The notes under the pieces: generated by a model | The model's database searches: none | Seen by the model: the letters and a program-made list of their open reading frames with translations, nothing else | What the model was told of the DNA's origin: nothing | Part shown: in pieces, positions 50,708 to 60,357 of the stretch | Numbering within the stretch: position 1 is the stretch's first letter | Layout: the number at the start of each line of letters is the position of its first letter | Assembly (NCBI RefSeq): GCF_002770595.1 | Contig: NZ_CP022986.1 | Location: 1,922,001-1,986,000 of the forward strand | Source: Chryseobacterium camelliae | GTDB lineage: Bacteria > Bacteroidota > Bacteroidia > Flavobacteriales > Weeksellaceae | Reading direction: 5' to 3' | Length of the DNA: 64,000 nucleotides | Made by a program: the position numbers and the translations under genes

Positions 50708-52087
50708 ATGGAAAGTAAAAAAGATTTCTTTTTAGAATGCTACAAACTCGGCATCATCAAGTTTGGGAGGTTCACCCTGAAAAGCGGTATAGAAAGTCCG
50801 TTTTATGTGGATTTGAGACCCCTTGCTTCTGATCCTAAAATCCTTAAAAACCTGGCTAATTATCTTCTGGACATGCTTCCGCTGGATAATTTCGACCTGA
50901 TCTGCGGAGTTCCTTATGCTGCTCTGCCTATGGCTACAGCCATGTCACTGGAAAGCTATATTCCGCTGATCATTAAGAGAAAGGAGGCCAAAGAATACGG
51001 GACTAAAAAGATGATCGAAGGCATTTATCAGAAGGGGCATAACTGCCTTCTGGTAGAAGATGTCATTACTTCCGGAAAATCCCTGATTGAAACGATTGCT
51101 GAAATTGAGCAGGAAGACCTCAAGGTAGCGGATATCGTAGTGGTCCTGGACCGTGAACAGGGCGGAAAGCAGCTTCTGGAAAGCAAAGGATACCGTGTTC
51201 ATACATTGTTCAGCATATCCGAAGTATGCTCTATCCTTAAGGAAGACGGTAAGCTCGCAGATGATGAAGTACAGAGGATCCAGGATTTCCTGAAAGGAAA
51301 CCACGTCCAGTTTAAAGAAGAATACCGCCAGTCTTATGAAAGCAAACTGAAATGCGCACAGCATTCCGTTTCAAAAAAGTTACTGGAAATCGCATTAGCC
51401 AAGAAATCCAACCTTATTGCTTCTGCGGATGTTACCACAACGCAGGAATTGTTAGATCTGGCCGAAAAAACCGGCCCGCACATTATCGCCCTTAAAACCC
51501 ATATCGATATCCTCTCCGATTTCGACTATGAAAAAACCATACTCCCATTAAAGGAATTGGCGCTTAAGCACCAGTTCCTGCTCATGGAAGACCGTAAATT
51601 CGCTGATATCGGAAATACGCAGGAACTTCAGTTTACCAGCGGCGTGTTTAAAATTACGGACTGGGCAGACTTTGTGACCTCACAGGTTATCGGAGGATTT
51701 GAATCCCTGGACTGCTTTACCAATGTAGGAGTGGTAGCCATCATCGGGATGTCATCCAAAGGTACGCTTACCACCAACAGCTACCGTGAGGAGGCCCTGA
51801 ATATTGCGTTGTCTCACCCGAATGTTATCGGTGCTGTTTCCCAGAACAAAGTTCCGGAGGATATCCTTCTGTTTACACCCGGCGTGAACCTTGCGGATTC
51901 AGGAGACGGAAAAGGACAGCAGTACAATACGCCTGAACACGTATTCAAAACGCTTCACACAGACTTCATGATCGTAGGAAGAGGCATTTACAAAGCTGAA
52001 GATGCCGAAAAAGCAGCCCTGAATTATAAAAACGAAGGATGGAATGCTTATCTGCAATCTTTAGAAAAAAATCCTGCGGAAGTGTAA
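50708..52087 (+). CDS. pyrEF: Bifunctional orotate phosphoribosyltransferase / OMP decarboxylase (UMP synthase type)
   Basis: One 459-residue protein performs the last two steps of UMP synthesis. The N-terminal OPRT domain (1-205) has the PRPP loop LLVEDVITSGKS (114-125) and IIKRKEAKEYGTKK. The C-terminal ODCase (about 215-455) has the catalytic K263 (ALKTHID), the tetrad region EDRKFADIGNT with D295, K297 and D300, and FTPGVNLADSGDGKGQQYNTPEHVF near 395, as two blocks. The motif DRKFADIGNT and the OPRT-ODCase order are those of the eukaryotic UMP synthase; most bacteria use separate genes with DLKxxDIPNT. Full length, no frameshift. Confidence 0.92.
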   Translation: MESKKDFFLECYKLGIIKFGRFTLKSGIESPFYVDLRPLASDPKILKNLANYLLDMLPLDNFDLICGVPYAALPMATAMSLESYIPLIIKRKEAKEYGTKKMIEGIYQKGHNCLLVEDVITSGKSLIETIAEIEQEDLKVADIVVVLDREQGGKQLLESKGYRVHTLFSISEVCSILKEDGKLADDEVQRIQDFLKGNHVQFKEEYRQSYESKLKCAQHSVSKKLLEIALAKKSNLIASADVTTTQELLDLAEKTGPHIIALKTHIDILSDFDYEKTILPLKELALKHQFLLMEDRKFADIGNTQELQFTSGVFKITDWADFVTSQVIGGFESLDCFTNVGVVAIIGMSSKGTLTTNSYREEALNIALSHPNVIGAVSQNKVPEDILLFTPGVNLADSGDGKGQQYNTPEHVFKTLHTDFMIVGRGIYKAEDAEKAALNYKNEGWNAYLQSLEKNPAEV

Positions 52088-52139
52088 TTTTTTTCTTAAT
52101 TTATTCAAAATAAGTTATATTTGATACTTTATCGGGATA

Positions 52140-54956
52140 TTGAAAAAGGTTAGTATAAGTCTTATTTTGCTTTTGGGCATAGCAGAGGTATCTGCACAGA
52201 AAGACAGCATCAGTGTGGAAGCCAGGCTCTCTCCGGACAGGAAAACGATGAGCATCGATCAGAGGATTGTGTATTACAATCATTCTGAAAAACCGCTGGA
52301 CTTCGTTAAGCTGCTGAATTGGGTTGTGGCCTACCAAAAGAGAAATACTTCTCTGGTATACCGTAAACTGGAAGACAGGAACAATGACCTTCATTTTGCC
52401 CGTAAAGAGCAGCTGGGTGAAGTTTCCGGACTGAATATTTCAGGAGATTCCGGTCAGCCCATTCCAGTTGACAGCCCGGCCGGTGAAAACATTTTCCTGG
52501 CGCTGTCCCGGCCTTTAGAACCCGGTAAGAATATTACGCTACACCTGCACTATCAGCTTCAGCTTCCTGATAAACGGTTTACCGGTTACGGAACATCTGA
52601 GCACGATATTGCCTTAAAATATTTTTTTATTGTTCCGGATCATTTTGATCCGGACAATAATTTCAAAAGGGATTATTACGATATTGAAGAGTCCGTAAGC
52701 TTCAATACTTTCTGGACCGTCAATTTCAGTCTTCCCACAGGCAACCATGCCGAAAGCAACCTTCCTGAAACATCGGCCAATTCTTTCCGAGGCTATCTGG
52801 ATTCTGATCCGGAGTTCCTCATTTCAGATCAGAAATATCCTTCGATTACTGTAAATGCAGACGGCATCCATACAGAAATCCAGTTCGGTTATCCGCTGAA
52901 GCCGGAAGAAAAGCAAAACCTTGAATTCTTTCTTCCCCTGCACCTAGCCTTTATCAAGGAAAGAACAGGCAGCATTCCTGAAAAAATGTTTATTTCAGAT
53001 AAGTTCAGGAGTAAGGAAGATTTTTTCGGAAACAATGATATTTCTTTCTGGAAATTCAAATTCCGCATGTTCACCAATGCCGAAAAAACAGATCAGGATT
53101 ATTTCGGGATCATGGCCAAAAAAGTCCTGGACGAAACGGTTATTACGGACAAACAAAAAGACCACTGGCTTAAAAACGGACTGAAGTCTTATCTGGAAAT
53201 GCAGTATCTGAAAAAGTTTTATCCGGACACCAGGATCCTGGGAACTTTGCCGGAAACTAAAATATTAGGGTTCAAGCCTTTGAAGCTTTTCCATGCCTCC
53301 CGGGTGAAACTGACAGAGCGCTATGGCCTGGCTTACCAGTACATCATGTCTCAGAACCTGGACCAGAAAGTAAAAGAAGAATATACCCTTCTGAGCAACT
53401 TTAATGATATGGCCATTAGCAGCTTTGAAACCGGTACGCTGTTCAGCTATACTGCAGATAAAATGGGTGAGGCAAAATTCGATGCGATCATCAGAAATTA
53501 TATCCGGGATCATACGGACCGGCAGGCAGATCCGGAAGACTTCCTGAAGCAGCTTTCAGCACAAGACCCTACCAGCAATTACCTTTCCGATTTCATGGAC
53601 AGGAAGCACCGGGTCAATTTTAAATTGAAGAGATTCAGAAAAGAAAATGATGCCCTGCAGATCAGGATTTCTAAAAATACAGATGCAGCCATTCCGGTAA
53701 AGCTGCAGACCGAAAACCGTACGGGAGAAACAAAAAAATACTGGACGGAAACAGGTGACGGCAGAACAACACTCACTTCCGTACCTTCTTCTGATGTATA
53801 TAAGATCACCCTGAACGATGATTATATCTTTCCGGAATCCACATTCAGGGATAATTTCCTGTATACGAAAGGAATTTTTGCCAACACCCGTAAGATCAAA
53901 CTAAAATTCATCAAAGACATCCCTAATCCGGAGTTCAATGAAATTTATATCAATCCAAGGGTCCGCTTCAGCAATACGTATGACAAATTCCTGATCGGAA
54001 TGAATTTCAAAAACCAGTCTCTGTTTGATCAGAAATTCCTGTATTCCGTAACGCCGACCTACAGTACCGGGACCGGAAAGCTTACTGGATCAGGAGGGGT
54101 ATCCTACTCTTTCCTGCCGGCAGAAAGTGCCATACGCAGTCTGACCTTCGGAGTCTCGGGATCTTACTTTCATTATGATTATGAACTGGCCTACCGCAAA
54201 GCAACGCTATATTCCAGCATCAACTTCCAGAAAAATCCAAGGAGTACCGTAAGCAGAGGCATCGGATTTTCTTATAATTATCTTGAACGGGATCTGAGCC
54301 CGGCCATGATGGCTAGAAATGATTATGGCAAATACAATTTATGGAGTGCCGGCTATGCGTATACGGATAACCAGATGATCCATGAAAAAAGCCTGAGTGT
54401 AAGCACACAGTGGATGGAAGATTTCCATAAGGTAAGTGCGGAAGGATTTTACCGCTGGGAATTTGCCCCGAGACAGAAACTGAGCCTGAGGCTGTTTGCA
54501 GGATACTTCATCAAAAATGAAACCCGTAATAATACCTTCAACTACGGAATATCAAGGGTATCCAACTATGCCTTCTCCTACACCTTGCTGGGGGAAAGTG
54601 CGACAAGCGGGATTCTTTCCCAGCAGTTTATCCTTGCTGACGGAGGATTTAAGTCATTCATTCCGAGCACGGTCAATCAGTGGATCACTTCATTCAACGT
54701 AGATTCCAGTGTATGGAAAATATTCCATGTATATGCAGATGCAGGAATGTATAAGAATAAAAACCAGCCGGCCAAGTTTATCTGGGATACGGGCGTAAAA
54801 GTACGCATCATCCCGGATTTCCTTGAAATCTATTTCCCGGTACAGTCATCACTGGGGTTCGAGCCATCCTTCAAAGATTATGCACGCCGCATCAGGTATA
54901 CTCTGGTCCTAAACCTGGGTTCTGTGATCAATGCAGCACGGCGGGGCTGGTATTAA
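52140..54956 (+). CDS. Degenerate M1-like domain fused to predicted outer-membrane beta-barrel
   Basis: A 938-residue exported protein; the only start in place is TTG at 52140 (LKKVSISLILLLGIAEVSAQ signal). The N-terminal half (to about 490) resembles M1 peptidases (beta-sandwich, then helical domain) but no HExxH was seen, and the region that should read WLNEGFA has WLKNGLKSYLEM (about 338), so it is probably not catalytic. The C-terminal 350 residues (from INPRVRFSNTYDKFLIGMNF) show alternating aromatic strands ending in VLNLGSVINAARRGWY, like a barrel. A TATATTTG box lies at 52116-52123. Function unknown; a surface-anchoring or carrier role is inference. Confidence 0.7.
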   Translation: MKKVSISLILLLGIAEVSAQKDSISVEARLSPDRKTMSIDQRIVYYNHSEKPLDFVKLLNWVVAYQKRNTSLVYRKLEDRNNDLHFARKEQLGEVSGLNISGDSGQPIPVDSPAGENIFLALSRPLEPGKNITLHLHYQLQLPDKRFTGYGTSEHDIALKYFFIVPDHFDPDNNFKRDYYDIEESVSFNTFWTVNFSLPTGNHAESNLPETSANSFRGYLDSDPEFLISDQKYPSITVNADGIHTEIQFGYPLKPEEKQNLEFFLPLHLAFIKERTGSIPEKMFISDKFRSKEDFFGNNDISFWKFKFRMFTNAEKTDQDYFGIMAKKVLDETVITDKQKDHWLKNGLKSYLEMQYLKKFYPDTRILGTLPETKILGFKPLKLFHASRVKLTERYGLAYQYIMSQNLDQKVKEEYTLLSNFNDMAISSFETGTLFSYTADKMGEAKFDAIIRNYIRDHTDRQADPEDFLKQLSAQDPTSNYLSDFMDRKHRVNFKLKRFRKENDALQIRISKNTDAAIPVKLQTENRTGETKKYWTETGDGRTTLTSVPSSDVYKITLNDDYIFPESTFRDNFLYTKGIFANTRKIKLKFIKDIPNPEFNEIYINPRVRFSNTYDKFLIGMNFKNQSLFDQKFLYSVTPTYSTGTGKLTGSGGVSYSFLPAESAIRSLTFGVSGSYFHYDYELAYRKATLYSSINFQKNPRSTVSRGIGFSYNYLERDLSPAMMARNDYGKYNLWSAGYAYTDNQMIHEKSLSVSTQWMEDFHKVSAEGFYRWEFAPRQKLSLRLFAGYFIKNETRNNTFNYGISRVSNYAFSYTLLGESATSGILSQQFILADGGFKSFIPSTVNQWITSFNVDSSVWKIFHVYADAGMYKNKNQPAKFIWDTGVKVRIIPDFLEIYFPVQSSLGFEPSFKDYARRIRYTLVLNLGSVINAARRGWY

Positions 54957-54975
54957 TCCTTTTTATCATAAAAAA

Positions 54976-55012
54976 TAAAAAGAGCCATTCTGTAGAACGG
55001 CTCTCATTTTTA
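54976..55012. terminator. Bidirectional terminator
   Basis: Stem AGAGCCATTCT/AGAACGGCTCT (one mismatch) with A run before and CATTTTTAT after, between convergent genes. Confidence 0.75.
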
Positions 55013-55037
55013 TATCATCTGTTTGCTATCAGATTGG

Positions 55038-55808
55038 TTAGTCTACTAAAATTTTCTGAGAAACCGGCTCGTTGTTAACCGTACCGGTAACGATATAGTT
55101 CCCTTTAGCCAGTCCAGCAATATTTAACAACTGGTTTTCTTTTACAGAAGCTGTTTTCACAACCTGTCCGAACATATTGTAAATCTTAACGTCTTTTGAC
55201 TGGGCGCCGAACGTAAGGGTTTCGTTTTTAACAAGGGTGTTTTTGATTAATCGGTGCCTGGATTCAGTAACTTCTCCCACAGCTAAGGTACCTGTTGTTA
55301 AGGAAAAATCATCAAATGTTGCATTAGAATTATTGTACGTTCTTACATGAAGCTGTAGTCTGGTAGCGTTAGCAGGAACTGTAAAAGTAACCACTTTCTG
55401 TTGCCATGTCCCGTCTTTAGGGAGAAATAGATTGTTATTTCTCAACGGATCACTATTCATATCACTAACCAGATTAATAACTCCGTCATTGGCATCTAAA
55501 AAGCTGCTCCAAAGCCTTGCCCCATTACCGGAACCGCTCACCTTAAACCAGAAGCTTAATGTATATTGTGCTCCTGCTGTGACATTGATATTCTGAAAAA
55601 ATCCGGTTGTTGCCGTAGCATTGTAATTGGCACTATATGTGCCCGTATGCGCATCAGTTACAACCGTAGGAGCAGTATAAGAGCTGACCCAGCCAGCTGC
55701 CCAAGGAGCCAGCGTCCCTGTTTCGAACCCCGGATTCTGAACCAGATTCTGAGCGTTGGCAACAATCAATGATCCTGCGATGCTCAAAAATGTAAAGATT
55801 TTCTTCAT
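55038..55808 (-). CDS. Secreted carbohydrate-binding-module protein with T9SS sorting tail
   Basis: A 256-residue protein with signal MKKIFTFLSIAGSLIVANAQ. Residues 22-175 form a CBM4/9-like jelly roll that starts NLVQNPGFETGTLAPWAAGW and ends NATFDDFSLTTG, as in proteins that bind polysaccharides. The last 70 residues (NETLTFGAQSKDVKIYNMFGQVVKTA and ...VSQKILVD) are a type A T9SS sorting domain. It has no catalytic domain, so it may act as a lectin or adhesin on the surface. Divergent from the large outer-membrane gene. Confidence 0.85.
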   Translation of the reverse strand: MKKIFTFLSIAGSLIVANAQNLVQNPGFETGTLAPWAAGWVSSYTAPTVVTDAHTGTYSANYNATATTGFFQNINVTAGAQYTLSFWFKVSGSGNGARLWSSFLDANDGVINLVSDMNSDPLRNNNLFLPKDGTWQQKVVTFTVPANATRLQLHVRTYNNSNATFDDFSLTTGTLAVGEVTESRHRLIKNTLVKNETLTFGAQSKDVKIYNMFGQVVKTASVKENQLLNIAGLAKGNYIVTGTVNNEPVSQKILVD

Positions 55809-55961
55809 AAGTATAAATTTTAAGTATTAATAATTTGTACGACAAAAGTAAAAGCATTTTTCAACCCTAAAACAATAAAGAGATTAATTTTTTGTTAATA
55901 ATACTGGTGTCCTTATATCAACGATTTTTTAAGTATTTTTACGAATTATTTCTAACAGGAC

Positions 55962-58900
55962 TTGCGGGGTTATATTCTGATATTCATTCTTTTCTTCATA
56001 GGCATATTCTTCAGTAATGCCCAGGTCTTCTCATGGAAAAACCCCAACCTTCCTGAAGACTCCATGAAAAAAGATAGCATCCTTGCGGCAAGGCTCGAGC
56101 AGGATATTTTCTCCAAAGACACCCTTGATTTTGTAAAGACAAGCAACAGGATTGTGGTGGATGAAGCGGTACTCGCTAAAAATGATAAGAAACGGTTTCT
56201 GGGTGAGCTGAATTCGAAAGGATCCATCATCCGCGGAATTACATTCGGGAACAACCAGGGGCAATCGGTCCAGAGTTCCATGGACCTGCAGATTTCCGGC
56301 CGCCTGTCTAAAGATGTTACCATCCTGGCAAGTATTTCAGATCACAACCTGCCCATCCAGGCAGACGGATATACCCAGACGCTGGAAGAATTTGACAAGA
56401 TCTACATGCAGCTCAACATCAAGGACAAATCCATATTAAGAGCCGGACACCTGGATCTGGTGGAAGCGAAAAATTATTTTGCCAAATACCAGCGGCGGAG
56501 CATGGGCCTTGAGTTTCAGACGCAATTCGGTAAAGAAAATAAAACATTCGTGGATGTATCTATGGGAGTGGCCCGAAGTGAATTTCACAGGGTACGTTTC
56601 CAGGGTGTTGAAGGAAACCAGGGGCCTTACCGGCTTACCGGGAAAAACGGCGAACAGTTCATTACGCTGATCTCCGGTTCTGAACAGGTATTCATTGACG
56701 GAATCCTTATGAAGCGAGGGGAAAATCAGGACTACGTCATCAATTACAATACCGGCGAGGTAACATTTACCAGTTTCAGGCCGATTTTCCAGCAGAATTT
56801 TATTACGATTTCCTATAATTATACCAACAGGAATTACTCCAGGTACCTATTTACCGGAAAAGTGGAACATACACGGGAAAAACTGAGGATGGGATTCAAC
56901 TGGTTTATGGAAAATGACAATAAAAATGCTCCTTTGTCCCTGAATCTTTCTTCTGAAGACGAACAGATCCTGGCGAATGCAGGTAACAATCAGAACCTGA
57001 TGTACGCTCCATCTGGAGTGGTCACGCCTTATGACGTCAATAAAATCCTCTACCGCCTTGTCCAGGATCCGAACGGTAATTATTATGAATTCTCCACCAA
57101 CGCCAATGAAACCTTATACCAGGTTTCCTTCACTTATTTCGGGGCCAATCTCGGAGATTACAAAATTACACAGACCACCAATAACGGACGGGTATTCCAA
57201 TATGCCGGACCTAATGCAGGAGATTACAGGGCAGTAAGGAAGCTTCCTTCCCCTCAGAAATCCCAGGTGTACTCATTCAATACGGAATACCTGCTGAAAG
57301 AAGGAAAGATCGGTGCAGATATTTCATTAAGCAACTATGACATCAACCTTTTCTCCTCTAAAGATGCTGATCAGAATACAGGATATGCATGGCGTGTTTT
57401 CGGGAATAAGACCTTCAAGAAAAACAGCTGGAAAGGGACACCAAGCTTCGAATACCAGTATATCGACCGCCAGTTCCACATTCTGGACCGGATCAATGAT
57501 GTGGAATTTTCCCGGGACTTCAACTTAACGCAGGAGTTCAACCAGATTACGCAGAACAGGTTTATCTTCAGCTTCCTGAATAAATGGGGCACTACCGCTT
57601 CCGCTAATTACAGGGTGAACTACCTGGATGAAAAAGATTCTTATAAAGGCTTTAAAAACGACCTGGATTTCAGCTGGCTGAAAAACAAGTTCCTCACCAA
57701 AGGAAGCCTTTCCTATCTAAACACCAATTCCATTGTACAGGATACCAAGTTCATAAGAGGTGGTGTTTCTACAGAATACGGAGGTAAGAAAGGCAGCTGG
57801 GCAATCGGGGGAAGTATGGAGCACAATGAAAAGAAGTACAATGATACTCAGCTGATGGATGTAACCAGCTTCAGCTGGAAAGAAGTCTTTGTCCAGAAAA
57901 AAATAGGTGACAGTACCAGAACAAAACTCCTGGCCAAAGTATACATGCGGGATAATGATTCCGTACGGGACAACAGGCTTCAGAATATGAATAATATTCT
58001 CGGCTTCATGGCAGAAAGCCAGATCATCAAGACACAGAAAACAACCCTGAATGCTTTGCTGCATTACAGGAAATTCTTTTACCAGAACCAGGATGTGGAC
58101 CTTTCCAGGAACAATGATTTCGTAGTCGGCAATATCCTCTACAATCAGCAGCTTTTCCGCAACGGGATGCGCCTGCAGGCATTTTATGAACTCGGGAACG
58201 GCCAGGAAGCGCAGCGGGAATTCCAGTACATCAAGGTAACGGACGGACAGGGAGTCTACAAGTGGACCGATTATAACGGAGACGGTGTGCAGCAGCTGGA
58301 TGAATTCGAGATCGCGGAATATTCGGATCTTGCCCAGTACATCAGGGTGTATACCAATTCAGTGCGGTACATCCCGTCCAACAAAAATAAAATACAGCTG
58401 GCCCTTTTTGTGAATCCGTCGGTAGTTTTCAATTCCGAAAATGCATTTTTAAAACGGTGGAATTTCAATATATCCCTCAATTCACAGAACTCATTTTATA
58501 AGAGGGATAAAGTGCTTGTCCTGAATCCTTTTGAAAAAAACCAGGACCAGATCCTCAAAAACCAGAATATCCTCGCCTCGGTTCAGTTTAGTCCGACGGA
58601 TAAATCCGGATGGAATGGAAACTACCGCTTTATTGCCAATGATAACCTGATCAACGCCAATTTCAGCAATGAGGAACGGCAGCAGACCTCACAGTTCCTG
58701 AACATCGGGTACTGGTTCAATAAGGAATTCAGGGTGGACTGGGAAAACTCTGTCCATGCAGTACAGAACTCATCACAGCTGTTTGCTACCCGGGATTTCA
58801 GGCTGAGCAATATCGAAACCAAGCCAAAAGCTACCTATAAATTCACTGATGCCATCCAGGCCGAGCTTTCTTCAGGCTACCGGCAGAAGCAGCGTCTTGA

Positions 58901-59195
58901 TGGTGAAGAATTCCTGAAGGCCTTTGATGTGACGGGAACAATACAGTGGGAACGGAGGAAAACTTCAATAAGGGGGAATTTTTCCTTCATTAACAATGAT
59001 TTTACGGGAAACAGCTTCAGCATTGTTGGAAACCAGATGCTGGACGGCCTGAAACCGGGAAGAAATGAAGTGTGGAGTGTATTCATACAGCAGGCCATCA
59101 ATTCCTTCCTGCAGCTGAACCTGAACTATGAGGGCAGGAATTCCGGGGACCGGACCATTCACATCGGAAGCATGCAGGTAAAGGCAAGTTTTTAA
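55962..59195 (+). CDS. Large predicted outer-membrane beta-barrel protein, 1077 aa
   Basis: Starts at TTG 55962 (MRGYILIFILFFIGIFFSNAQ signal); no ATG lies near. The N-terminal 100-300 has a soluble beta domain with GSIIRGITFGNNQGQ, DLQISGRLSKDVTILASISDHNLPI and RAGHLDLVEAKNYFAKYQRR in separate places; that part is like the periplasmic/plug region of SprA-type proteins in style. From about 310 to the end, repeated amphipathic strands (YNYTNRNYSRYLF, NSFLQLNLNYEGRN, IHIGSMQVKASF) indicate a barrel of many strands. The family was not identified. Predicted outer membrane; possible role in transport or secretion unknown. Confidence 0.72.
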   Translation: MRGYILIFILFFIGIFFSNAQVFSWKNPNLPEDSMKKDSILAARLEQDIFSKDTLDFVKTSNRIVVDEAVLAKNDKKRFLGELNSKGSIIRGITFGNNQGQSVQSSMDLQISGRLSKDVTILASISDHNLPIQADGYTQTLEEFDKIYMQLNIKDKSILRAGHLDLVEAKNYFAKYQRRSMGLEFQTQFGKENKTFVDVSMGVARSEFHRVRFQGVEGNQGPYRLTGKNGEQFITLISGSEQVFIDGILMKRGENQDYVINYNTGEVTFTSFRPIFQQNFITISYNYTNRNYSRYLFTGKVEHTREKLRMGFNWFMENDNKNAPLSLNLSSEDEQILANAGNNQNLMYAPSGVVTPYDVNKILYRLVQDPNGNYYEFSTNANETLYQVSFTYFGANLGDYKITQTTNNGRVFQYAGPNAGDYRAVRKLPSPQKSQVYSFNTEYLLKEGKIGADISLSNYDINLFSSKDADQNTGYAWRVFGNKTFKKNSWKGTPSFEYQYIDRQFHILDRINDVEFSRDFNLTQEFNQITQNRFIFSFLNKWGTTASANYRVNYLDEKDSYKGFKNDLDFSWLKNKFLTKGSLSYLNTNSIVQDTKFIRGGVSTEYGGKKGSWAIGGSMEHNEKKYNDTQLMDVTSFSWKEVFVQKKIGDSTRTKLLAKVYMRDNDSVRDNRLQNMNNILGFMAESQIIKTQKTTLNALLHYRKFFYQNQDVDLSRNNDFVVGNILYNQQLFRNGMRLQAFYELGNGQEAQREFQYIKVTDGQGVYKWTDYNGDGVQQLDEFEIAEYSDLAQYIRVYTNSVRYIPSNKNKIQLALFVNPSVVFNSENAFLKRWNFNISLNSQNSFYKRDKVLVLNPFEKNQDQILKNQNILASVQFSPTDKSGWNGNYRFIANDNLINANFSNEERQQTSQFLNIGYWFNKEFRVDWENSVHAVQNSSQLFATRDFRLSNIETKPKATYKFTDAIQAELSSGYRQKQRLDGEEFLKAFDVTGTIQWERRKTSIRGNFSFINNDFTGNSFSIVGNQMLDGLKPGRNEVWSVFIQQAINSFLQLNLNYEGRNSGDRTIHIGSMQVKASF

Positions 59196-59287
59196 CTTTT
59201 TATCCATTGTAAAAAGATCATAATACGGCTTTTGCATCCTCTATTATTTAACATAATCATCATATCTTTCATTATGTGAAAGTTTTG

Positions 59288-59295
59288 TAAATTTG
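59288..59295 (+). promoter_or_regulatory. Promoter -7 box of dusB
   Basis: TAAATTTG five bases before the dusB ATG at 59300; the transcript would be leaderless or nearly so. Confidence 0.5.
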
Positions 59296-59299
59296 CACC

Positions 59300-60295
59300 A
59301 TGATAAAAATTGGCAATATAGAGCTTCCTGAATTCCCGCTTCTGCTGGCCCCGATGGAGGATGTAAGCGACCCGCCCTTCAGAAGGCTTTGTAAAATGCA
59401 CGGTGCAGATATGATGTATTCAGAATTTATTTCTTCCGAGGGACTGATTCGTGATGCCATCAAAAGCCGTAAGAAACTGGATATTTTCGATTATGAAAGG
59501 CCGGTGGGAATACAGATTTTCGGGGGTGATGAAGAAGCCATGGCCATGTCAGCAAGGATTGTGGAAACCGTAAATCCCGATCTGGTAGACATCAATTTCG
59601 GATGCCCTGTAAAGAAAGTGGTCTGCAAAGGTGCGGGTGCAGGGGTACTGAAAGATATCGACCTGATGGTCCGCCTTACGAAAGCCGTAGTAACCTCTAC
59701 CCATCTTCCGGTTACGGTAAAAACCCGTCTGGGATGGGACAGTACATCCATCAATATTGATGAAGTTGCCGAACGCCTTCAGGAAACGGGGATCAAGGCA
59801 CTGACGATCCATGCAAGGACCCGTGCACAAATGTATAAAGGTGAAGCAGACTGGGAACATATTTCCAGGATCAAGCAGAACCCGAATATTGAAATTCCTA
59901 TTTTCGGGAACGGCGACGTGGACTCTCCTGAAAAAGCGCTGGAATACAAACAGAAATATGCCTGTGACGGGATTATGATCGGCCGTGCAGCCATAGGCTA
60001 TCCATGGATATTCAATGAGATCAAACATTTTTTTAAGACCGGTGAACATTTGCCTGCGCCGACCATTTCCGACCGTCTTCTTGCCGTAAAGCAGCATGCG
60101 GAATGGAGCGCAGAATGGAAAGGCGAACGTCTGGGACTTGTTGAAATGAGACAGCATTACAGCAATTATTTCCGTGGCGTGCCTCACTTTAAAGAATTCA
60201 GGAAAAAATTTCTTGAAGTTTTCACCCTCGCTGAAATGGACGCGTTAATCCTGGAAACACAGGATTTTTATAACCACTATCAGGAACAGGTATAA
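59300..60295 (+). CDS. dusB: tRNA-dihydrouridine synthase
   Basis: Reduces uridines in the D loop of tRNA with FMN and NADPH. The 331-residue enzyme has LLLAPMEDVSDPPFRRLC (14-31), IQIFGGDEEAMA, DINFGCPVKKVVCKGAGAGVL (98-117) with catalytic Cys109, RTRAQMYKGEADWEHI near 174, IFGNGDVDSPE and GIMIGRAAIGYPWIF near 225. Typical DusB length. A 15-base perfect hairpin follows. Confidence 0.94.
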   Translation: MIKIGNIELPEFPLLLAPMEDVSDPPFRRLCKMHGADMMYSEFISSEGLIRDAIKSRKKLDIFDYERPVGIQIFGGDEEAMAMSARIVETVNPDLVDINFGCPVKKVVCKGAGAGVLKDIDLMVRLTKAVVTSTHLPVTVKTRLGWDSTSINIDEVAERLQETGIKALTIHARTRAQMYKGEADWEHISRIKQNPNIEIPIFGNGDVDSPEKALEYKQKYACDGIMIGRAAIGYPWIFNEIKHFFKTGEHLPAPTISDRLLAVKQHAEWSAEWKGERLGLVEMRQHYSNYFRGVPHFKEFRKKFLEVFTLAEMDALILETQDFYNHYQEQV

Positions 60296-60301
60296 TAATA
60301 T

Positions 60302-60335
60302 ACAACAAACCCATCACGTCATGATGGGTTTGTTG
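60302..60335. terminator. Bidirectional terminator between dusB and deoC
   Basis: Perfect 15-base stem ACAACAAACCCATCA/TGATGGGTTTGTTGT, loop CGTCA (34 nt overall), between convergent genes. Confidence 0.85.
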
Positions 60336-60357
60336 TATGTATCAATTTTTCTTTCGG

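Noticed and set aside
59288..59463. Minus-strand ORFs over the dusB start
   Set aside because: Shadows of dusB with no recognisable product.
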